Shown: positions 52,395-64,000 of the stretch, one piece after another
Position numbering within the stretch: position 1 is the first letter of the stretch
Layout: each line of letters begins with the position of its first letter
Source: Streptomyces sp. NBC_01276
Lineage (GTDB): Bacteria; Actinomycetota; Actinomycetes; Streptomycetales; Streptomycetaceae
Direction of reading: 5' to 3'
Assembly (NCBI RefSeq): GCF_041435355.1
Contig: NZ_CP108442.1
Coordinates: forward strand, 5,392,501-5,456,500
Length of the DNA stretch: 64,000 nucleotides
Made by a program: the position numbers and the translations under genes
Notes under the pieces: generated by a model
Seen by the model: only the letters and a program-made list of their open reading frames with translations
What the model was told of the DNA's origin: nothing
Databases searched by the model: none

Positions 52395-53858
52395 TCAGGG
52401 CTTCCGGGGCGGGGCCGGTGCCGGGGTGGGAGGGGTTTCGCAGGTCAGGTCGTGGGGCGGGAGGGTGCCCGTGGTCAGGTAGGTGGTGAGCGCGCGGGTC
52501 GCGCAGGGGTTGGTGCCGTTGACGATGTGGCCCTCGCCCCCGGCGACGGTGACCATCCGGGAGCCGTGCAGGGCGCGGTGCATGGCGAGTGCGCCGGGCA
52601 GGGGGGTGCTGGGGTCCCACTCGTTCTGCAGGATCAGGGCGCCGGCCTCGTTGTCCACCGTCGTCGGGGGTTCGCTGCCCTGCCCCCAGAAGGCGCACGG
52701 CTTGATGTTGGACGCGAAGTCGCCGTAGAGGGGATGGCGGGCCTTGTCGCGGACCGCGTCGAGGCGGTACCGCTCCGGATCGTGCGGCCACGTGCGGCTG
52801 TCGCCGCACAGGACGGCCCAGGCGCTCGCCGTGTCGTTGTCCGGGGGGACCTCCCGGGTGGCGGTGGCCGCTGTCGAGGGGGCCGCCGCCTTCAGGGCGG
52901 CGATCCATTCGGCCGCCTTCTCGACGTGGGCGAACCTGGCGTGCTGCGCGCGGATGCCATCGCCGGTGAGGGGTGTGCCGGCGGAGTCGACGGGCTCGCG
53001 GTCGGCCCGCGCGACCAGGTCCCAGAAGGTCCTGCGGACCTCGGCGGGCGTGCTGCCCAGGCCGTACGTCGTGTGCCGCAGGGCGGTCCATTCGCTCCAG
53101 CGGGCGAAGGCGGCGTCGGCCCCCTCGGCCATCCCCTGGAACATGCCCTGCCAGACCCGTGTGGGGTCGGCCGCGCTGTCCAGCACGAACCGGTCGGTGC
53201 GTCGGGGGAACATCTGTGTGTAGACGGCGCCGAGGTAGGTGCCGTAGGAGAACCCGAGGTAGGAGATCTTCCGCTCGCCGAGCGCGGCCCGGACGGCGTC
53301 CATGTCGCGTGCGGTGTTGCGGGTGGTGAGGTGGCGGAGGGTGTCGCCCGCCTTCGCCCGGCACTTGTCGGCCACCGTACGGGCCCACTCCACGTCCTTC
53401 GCGAACGTCTCGGCCCGGTACGGGCGTTCGTGGTCCTGCTCGTCCGCGGTCAGACCGCAGCCGACGGGAGAGCTCCGCCCGACGCCCCTCGGGTCGAAGC
53501 CGATGAGGTCGTAGCGGCTCCGCACTTCCTCGGAGAGGTCCACCGCCGGGTCGACGGGCAGGTCCAGGCCCGGTCCGCCGGGGCCGCCGGGGTTGAGCAG
53601 GAGGACGCCCCGGCGTTCCTCCGGGTGGCTCGCCCTCAGGCGGGACACCGCGATGTCGATCTTCCTGCCGCCGGGATCGGCGTAGTCCAACGGCACCGTG
53701 AGCGTCGCGCACTGCAGGGCCGCGGGGGCCGGCGCGCCGCAGCGCTGCCACCGGAGCGGTGCCGGGGCGGAGGAGGCGGCCGCGGGGGTGAGCGTGGAGA
53801 GGAAGGCCGCCGCTGCGATGCCTGCCGCGAGGAGGGGTGTTGTTCGTCCGGTTCGCAT
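52395..53858 (-). CDS. Secreted alpha/beta-hydrolase, tripeptidyl-aminopeptidase type
   Basis: A 487-residue exported protein with a signal peptide (TTPLLAAGIAAAAFLSTLTPAAASS) starting at ATG 53858, which has AGGAG seven bases upstream. The mature enzyme matches the Streptomyces TAP/SlpD/E type: oxyanion region LLNPGGPGGPG, DLIGFDPRGVGRS, nucleophile Ser in YLGFSYGTYLG, Asp in NEWDPSTP and His in GEGHIVNG. Cysteines in RCGAPAP, CATLTV and SNIKPCAFW are typical of the family's disulfides. It probably trims peptides outside the cell. It is divergent from the histidine-kinase gene. Confidence 0.9.
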   Translation of the reverse strand: MRTGRTTPLLAAGIAAAAFLSTLTPAAASSAPAPLRWQRCGAPAPAALQCATLTVPLDYADPGGRKIDIAVSRLRASHPEERRGVLLLNPGGPGGPGLDLPVDPAVDLSEEVRSRYDLIGFDPRGVGRSSPVGCGLTADEQDHERPYRAETFAKDVEWARTVADKCRAKAGDTLRHLTTRNTARDMDAVRAALGERKISYLGFSYGTYLGAVYTQMFPRRTDRFVLDSAADPTRVWQGMFQGMAEGADAAFARWSEWTALRHTTYGLGSTPAEVRRTFWDLVARADREPVDSAGTPLTGDGIRAQHARFAHVEKAAEWIAALKAAAPSTAATATREVPPDNDTASAWAVLCGDSRTWPHDPERYRLDAVRDKARHPLYGDFASNIKPCAFWGQGSEPPTTVDNEAGALILQNEWDPSTPLPGALAMHRALHGSRMVTVAGGEGHIVNGTNPCATRALTTYLTTGTLPPHDLTCETPPTPAPAPPRKP

Positions 53859-53943
53859 GAGGGGTCTCCTGGTCTGCGGGGTGGACGCCGATCCTGGCCC
53901 GCCGGGCGGCGGGTGCGCATCGCGGCAACGCGGGAGGAGGAGT

Positions 53944-53959
53944 TCCCCCGATCGGGGGA
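53944..53959. promoter_or_regulatory. Perfect 16-bp palindrome upstream of the histidine kinase gene
   Basis: TCCCCCGATCGGGGGA is fully self-complementary and lies 37 bp before the kinase start and about 85 bp upstream of the peptidase start, between divergent genes. It is placed like an operator for the response regulator or another repressor. A CATACT at about 53982 could be the kinase -10 element. The binding protein is not known. Confidence 0.45.
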
Positions 53960-53995
53960 GGCCGGTGGGGAACTGGCTGGCCATACTGGCGGATC

Positions 53996-55206
53996 ATGAT
54001 CAAAGCAATCCGGCCGCTGCTGCGCGGCTCCACGTACACGGGTGCGCTCTTCGCCTACGGCGGCCTGCTGTCGGGCCTTGCGCTCCCGCCCCTCATCGCC
54101 GTCACCTGGGCGCTGGCTCCGGGGCCGGTGGGGACCGCCCTGGCCCTGGTGGTCTGGGCCGCGCTGATCGGCGCGGCGGGGCTGGCCCGCACCACGCGGC
54201 GGGTGCTGATCGTGGGCGCCCGCAGGCTGCTGGGGGTCCCGTTGCCGGATCCGGTGGCCGCGGACGCGGGCCGTCCCGACCGCTGGCGGACCCCGCTCTG
54301 GCTGCTGCTGCACGTGGCGCTGGGGTGGACGGGGGCGCTGGTGAGCGGGATGCTGCTGTTCGCCGGGCTGACCCTTCCGGTGGGCTGGTTCCGCGCGGAG
54401 GCGGGGCTGAGCCTGTTCGGCCGGACGGTACGCGTGGCGGGCGGCGGCTGGGGAAGCTGGGCGACGGCGTTCCTGTGCCTGCTGCTGGCGGCGGCCGGGT
54501 GTGCGGCGGTCACCGGCGCCCTGCGGTGGCTGGCGCCGAGGCTGCTGGGGCCATCGGCGGCCGAGAGGCTCGCGCTGGCGGCCGAGCGGGAACTGCGGCT
54601 GGCCGAACGCAACCGGCTGGCACGCGAGTTGCACGACTCGATCGGTCACACGCTGACCGCCACCACCATCCAGGCGGCGGTCGCGGGCGAGGTGATGTCC
54701 GCCGACCCTGCGGCGGCGCGGGCCGCCCTGCGCAGCATCGAGGAGTCGGCGCGGGCCGCGCTGGAGGACCTGGACCACGTACTGGGCGTGCTGCGCGAGG
54801 AGGAGGCGCAGACGGCGCCGACCCGGACCCTCGCCGACCTGCCCGAGCTCCTGGACCGGTTGCGGCACGCGGGCGCGGTGGTGGAGCCGGACCTGTCCGG
54901 CGATCTGGCGGGGGTGCGCGGGGCGCTCTCCCGGGCGGCGTACCGGATCCTGCAGGAGGCCCTGACCAACGCGTTGCGGCACGGGGCGGGCGGGCCGGTG
55001 GAGGTCCGGGTGGCGCTCACGCCGGCCGCGCTGGAGATCGGCGTGGTCAACCGGACCGGGCCCGCCCGGGGCTCCTTCCCCACGTCGGGGCACGGTCTGC
55101 CCGGCCTGACCGAGCGCGTACGGCTGTTGCACGGTGAGATGGAGGCGGGCCCGGACGGTCCGGGGCAGTGGAGGCTGGCGGTCCGGCTGCCGGTCCGGGC
55201 GGCGGC

Positions 55207-55210
<4 letters not shown>
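53996..55210 (+). CDS. Sensor histidine kinase (NarL/DesK-type)
   Basis: A 404-residue kinase with four hydrophobic segments in the first about 185 residues (YTGALFAYGGLLSGLAL, ALALVVWAALIGAAGLA, LLLHVALGWTGALVSGMLLFAG and TAFLCLLLAAAGCAAVTG). The HisKA_3 box follows: ERNRLARELHDSIGHTLTATT, with the phospho-accepting His. A HATPase part carries RILQEALTNALRHG (N box) and SGHGLPGLTERV (G box). It belongs to the family paired with LuxR-type regulators. The next gene's GTG overlaps its stop by four bases. The signal sensed is unknown; a palindrome upstream may allow autoregulation. Confidence 0.92.
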
Positions 55211-55887
<677 letters not shown>

Positions 55888-55929
55888 CGGGCAGGGTCGG
55901 GGGAGCGGACCCGGAAACAATTCTGCAAT

Positions 55930-55973
55930 CTCTTGCGCAAGCTCTTGCAACACGCCTGGGCGGCCCCTACGGT
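55930..55973 (+). promoter_or_regulatory. Alpha-amylase promoter with LacI-type operator repeats
   Basis: CTCTTGC occurs twice, at 55930 and 55942, twelve bases apart, and a perfect CTTGCGCAAG palindrome fills 55932-55941. A -35-like CTTGCA (55944-55949) is 18 bases from a -10-like TACGGT (55968-55973), so the repeats overlap the promoter. This fits repression by a MalR/Reg1-type LacI protein encoded in the same window. Binding is inferred. Confidence 0.55.
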
Positions 55974-56010
55974 CAGCGGCAATCCCCCACCTCTCCGCCA
56001 GGAGGCCCCC

Positions 56011-57720
56011 ATGCCCCGCACCGCAAGAGCCCACAGAGCCCGCAGGGTTCCCAGGAGCCTGGTCGCCGCAGTCGCGCTCACCGCCGCCACCCTCACCGTC
56101 CAGGCCCCGCAGGCGCAGGCGGCGCCGCCCGGCGGGAAGGACGTCACCGCCGTGCTGTTCGAGTGGCGGTTCGACTCCGTCGCCGCCGCCTGCACCAGCA
56201 CCCTCGGGCCCGCCGGGTACGGCTACGTCCAGGTGTCGCCGCCCCAGGAGCACATCCAGGGGACCCAGTGGTGGACCTCGTACCAGCCCGTCAGCTACAA
56301 GATCGCCGGACGGCTCGGGGACCGGGCCGCCTTCCAGCGGATGGTCGGCGCCTGCCACGCCGCCGGCGTGAAGGTGGTCGCGGACTCCGTCATCAACCAC
56401 ATGGCCGCCAACGGCGGCGTGGGCACCGGCGGTTCCCCGTACACGAAGTACGACTACCCCGGCCTCTACTCCGGCGCAGACATGGACGACTGCCGGGCGA
56501 CGATCTCCGACTACCGCAACCGGGCCGACGTCCAGAACTGCGAGCTGGTACAGCTCGCGGACCTCGACACCGGCGAGGAGTACGTGCGCGGGCGGATCGC
56601 CGGGTACCTCAACGACCTGCTCTCCCTGGGCGTGGACGGCTTCCGGATCGACGCCGCCAAGCACATGCCGGCCGCCGACCTCGCCGCCATCAAGTCCCGG
56701 CTGACCGACCCGGGTGCCTACTGGAAGCAGGAGGCGATATACGGGGCCGGGGAAGCCGTCCAGCCCACCGAGTACCTGGGCAACGGGGACGTGCAGGAGT
56801 TCCGCTACGCCCGTGACCTCAAGCGGGTGTTCCAGAGCGAGAACCTCGCCTACCTGAAGAACTTCGGGGAGGCCTGGGGCTACATGCCGGGCGGCCAGGC
56901 CGGGGTCTTCGTCGACAACCACGACACCGAGCGCGGCGGCGACACCCTCAACTACAAGAACGGGTCCGACTACACCCTCGCCAACGTCTTCATGCTGGCC
57001 TGGCCCTACGGCTCGCCCGACGTCCACTCCGGCTACGAGTGGACCGACAAGGACGCCGGACCCCCCAACGGCGGCACCGTGAACTCCTGTTACACCGACG
57101 GATGGAAGTGCCAGCACGCCTGGCGGGAGATCTCCTCCATGGTCGCCTTCCGCAACGCCGCCCGGGGCCAGGCCGTCACCGACTGGTGGGACAACGGCGG
57201 CGACCAGATCGCCTTCGGCCGCGGCGCCAGGGCCTACGTGGCGATCAACCACGAGACGGCCCCCCTCACCCGCACCTTCCAGACCTCCCTCCCCGCCGGC
57301 TCCTACTGCGACGTGCAGAGCGGCCGTTCGGTGAGCGTGGACTCCGGCGGCCGGTTCACCGCCACCCTAGGCGCGGGCACCGCCCTCGCCCTGCACGTGG
57401 ACGCCCGTAGCTGCGCGGCCGCCCCGGCCGCCGGCGCCTCGTTCGCCGTCAACGCCACCACCGTGCCCGGCCAGGACGTCTACGTCACCGGCGACCGTCC
57501 CGAGCTCGGCAACTGGAACACCGGGGCCGCCCTCAGGCTCTCCTCCGCCGCCTACCCCGTCTGGAAGCTCGACGCCGCCCTCCCCGCCGGGACCGCCTTC
57601 GCCTACAAGTACGTCCGCAAGGACGCCGCCGGGAACGTCACCTGGGAGAGCGGCGCCAACCGTGCCGCCACCGTCCCGGCCAACGGCACGGTCACGCTGA
57701 CCGACACCTGGCGCAACTGA
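56011..57720 (+). CDS. Secreted alpha-amylase with CBM20 starch-binding domain
   Basis: A 569-residue GH13 enzyme with a long Arg-rich signal peptide (about residues 1-38). Catalytic regions are [19 protein letters not shown] (nucleophile Asp), the acid/base Glu within [11 protein letters not shown], and FVDNHDTE (Asp). The last about 100 residues form CBM20 ([48 protein letters not shown]), which binds raw starch. It is secreted and cuts internal alpha-1,4 bonds. ATG 56011 has CAGGAGG upstream. The promoter carries LacI-type operator repeats, and no terminator separates it from the amylopullulanase gene 44 bp later. Confidence 0.95.
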   Translation: MPRTARAHRARRVPRSLVAAVALTAATLTVQAPQAQAAPPGGKDVTAVLFEWRFDSVAAACTSTLGPAGYGYVQVSPPQEHIQGTQWWTSYQPVSYKIAGRLGDRAAFQRMVGACHAAGVKVVADSVINHMAANGGVGTGGSPYTKYDYPGLYSGADMDDCRATISDYRNRADVQNCELVQLADLDTGEEYVRGRIAGYLNDLLSLGVDGFRIDAAKHMPAADLAAIKSRLTDPGAYWKQEAIYGAGEAVQPTEYLGNGDVQEFRYARDLKRVFQSENLAYLKNFGEAWGYMPGGQAGVFVDNHDTERGGDTLNYKNGSDYTLANVFMLAWPYGSPDVHSGYEWTDKDAGPPNGGTVNSCYTDGWKCQHAWREISSMVAFRNAARGQAVTDWWDNGGDQIAFGRGARAYVAINHETAPLTRTFQTSLPAGSYCDVQSGRSVSVDSGGRFTATLGAGTALALHVDARSCAAAPAAGASFAVNATTVPGQDVYVTGDRPELGNWNTGAALRLSSAAYPVWKLDAALPAGTAFAYKYVRKDAAGNVTWESGANRAATVPANGTVTLTDTWRN

Positions 57721-57764
57721 CCCGCCACCCGGCCCACCCCGCCCCGTACCCGAGGAGACCCGCC

Positions 57765-63122
<5,358 letters not shown>

Positions 63123-63135
63123 CCGCAGGGCGGGA

Positions 63136-63170
63136 CGGGACGGTGCCGGCCGCGGTCCGGCACCGTCCCG
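63136..63170. terminator. Perfect 14-bp hairpin after the amylopullulanase gene
   Basis: Arms 63136-63149 and 63157-63170 are exactly complementary with a seven-base loop. They lie between convergent genes and can terminate both the starch operon and the ChW-repeat gene. Confidence 0.75.
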
Positions 63171-63185
63171 CCCGCCCCCCCGGGG

Positions 63186-63797
63186 TCAGACCCAGATGCG
63201 GACGGCTTCCATCCGCCGCGACTGGCCGGTGGTGCCCACGTAGACCGGGTTCCCGCCGGCCGCGTTCAGCCAGCCGTAGTCCGCCACGTGCGCCTGCGCG
63301 GCCACACTGCCGTTGCCGACCTGGAGGCCCAGCGCCTCCATGCGCCGCGACTGGCCGGTGGTGCCGACCGTCACCGCCTTGCCGTCGGCGGCGCACGCCC
63401 AGCCCTGCCACCCGATGTCCGCCAGGTGGGCGTTGGCGCAGACACCGCCCGTGCCGCTGGTCGCGATCACCGCCGCCTCCATCCGGCGGCTCTGCCCGGT
63501 GGTCCCGGCGACCGCGCCGTCGCACACCGCGCCCTGCCATCCGATGCCCTCGACGTGGGCGGCGTAACAGACCTTCCGGGCGGCCGGGGCCAGCGACTTC
63601 TGCCGGGCGGCCGCCGCCTGTACGTCCGCGATCACCGACGCGGGCGCCTCGACGGCCGAGGCGGGAGCCGCCGCCGAAGGAGCCGGGGCGGGCGCGGCCG
63701 GCTGCGTCTGGGCGGTGGCCACCCCCGTGGCCCCCAGCACCCCCGCCAGCGTGACGCCCAGTAGGACCCCGGCGGCCCTGCTCATGGAATTCCTCAT
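63186..63797 (-). CDS. Secreted protein with three ChW-type repeats
   Basis: A 203-residue secreted protein with a signal peptide (AAGVLLGVTLAGVLGATGVATA) and an Ala/Pro linker. The C-terminal 130 residues hold three repeats of about 40 residues, each with a His-(V/L)-x-D/G-x-G-W core (HVEGIGWQG, HLADIGWQGW, HVADYGWLN) and an ending GTTGQSRRMEA. These match ChW (clostridial hydrophobic with conserved Trp) repeats, thought to bind carbohydrate or surface ligands. Cysteines occur only in the first two. ATG 63797 has a GGAGGGG site six bases upstream. It is convergent with the starch operon. Confidence 0.85.
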   Translation of the reverse strand: MRNSMSRAAGVLLGVTLAGVLGATGVATAQTQPAAPAPAPSAAAPASAVEAPASVIADVQAAAARQKSLAPAARKVCYAAHVEGIGWQGAVCDGAVAGTTGQSRRMEAAVIATSGTGGVCANAHLADIGWQGWACAADGKAVTVGTTGQSRRMEALGLQVGNGSVAAQAHVADYGWLNAAGGNPVYVGTTGQSRRMEAVRIWV

Positions 63798-63941
63798 GGT
63801 GTTCCCCTCCTGGTACCGACTGGTCGGGACCATCTCTACCGGCGCCCCGGAGCCCGCCGATACCGGTTGCGGACCCTGCGGCCGAGAGGGGACGGAGCAT
63901 GGCGCACGCCGGACGGTTGCGCCCGCGGGACCGGCTGTGCC

Positions 63942-64000
63942 TCAGACGTCGAGCCGGAGCTCCAGCAGGACCACCCCGTACACCCGGCCGTCCTTGCCCT
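63942..64000 (-). CDS. 3' end of an unidentified gene
   Basis: The minus strand ends in the frame GKDGRVYGVVLLELRLDV, then TGA at 63942-63944. The gene runs out of the window and only 19 codons are visible, too few to name a family. The regular codon pattern suggests real coding sequence. Confidence 0.35.
   Translation of the reverse strand, partial: GKDGRVYGVVLLELRLDV

Overview
The window is chromosomal DNA from a high-GC actinomycete, almost certainly Streptomyces or a close relative. The evidence is G/C-ending codon use, GTG and TTG starts, an F420 reductase, AfsR-type and LacI regulators, an HtaA heme protein, and the glnA2 - glnE - malR/malEFG - amylase/pullulanase order that I recall from Streptomyces coelicolor. 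I see no rRNA, tRNA, CRISPR array, transposase or phage gene.

Left part (1-17.4 kb). A truncated, wall-anchored HtaA heme protein and a PhzF-type enzyme face a heme oxygenase with an iron-box promoter. Methionine aminopeptidase (map), two uncharacterised proteins and npdG follow. A TerD protein fused to a PD-(D/E)XK nuclease-like domain (5.6-7.6 kb) lies next to a 13-bp perfect inverted repeat and a tiny membrane protein. Then come a chimeric MerR/methyltransferase pseudogene, an M50 membrane protease, a 1222-residue AfsR/BTAD regulator convergent with a DrrAB-type exporter, panB and a membrane-anchored EEP-fold enzyme.

Middle part (17.4-38 kb). nadE, a DUF4190/DUF4352-like repeat protein, a DUF998 membrane protein with an alpha/beta hydrolase, and a His/Met-rich secreted operon (small protein, DUF3105, DUF305) precede glnA2, which has a GlnR-like box. 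Next is a clearly A+T-richer insertion carrying a RelA/SpoT synthetase fused to a probable OST-HTH/LOTUS domain, the strongest candidate here for an unusual system. A secreted protein, two paralogous PIG-L deacetylases (one with a Tat-like signal, one membrane-anchored), glnE and a membrane protein of unknown function complete this part.

Right part (38-64 kb). An amidohydrolase and a PAP2 phosphatase precede a maltodextrin locus: lacI1 and GH13-1 on the minus strand, diverging from malE-malF-malG-GH13-2-lacI2 on the plus strand, so the enzyme/repressor pair is duplicated in mirror image. A 152-bp imperfect inverted repeat follows. Then come an HD phosphohydrolase and an XRE regulator that diverge from a chain of three tiny translationally coupled ORFs, a secreted peptidase, a two-component system, a secreted alpha-amylase with CBM20, and a 1785-residue amylopullulanase, with LacI-type operator motifs in front of malE, inside GH13-1 and in front of the amylase. 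A secreted ChW-repeat protein and the 3' tip of another gene end the window. The starch genes form one pathway: secreted enzymes release maltodextrins, MalEFG imports them, and cytoplasmic GH13 enzymes cleave them under LacI control.
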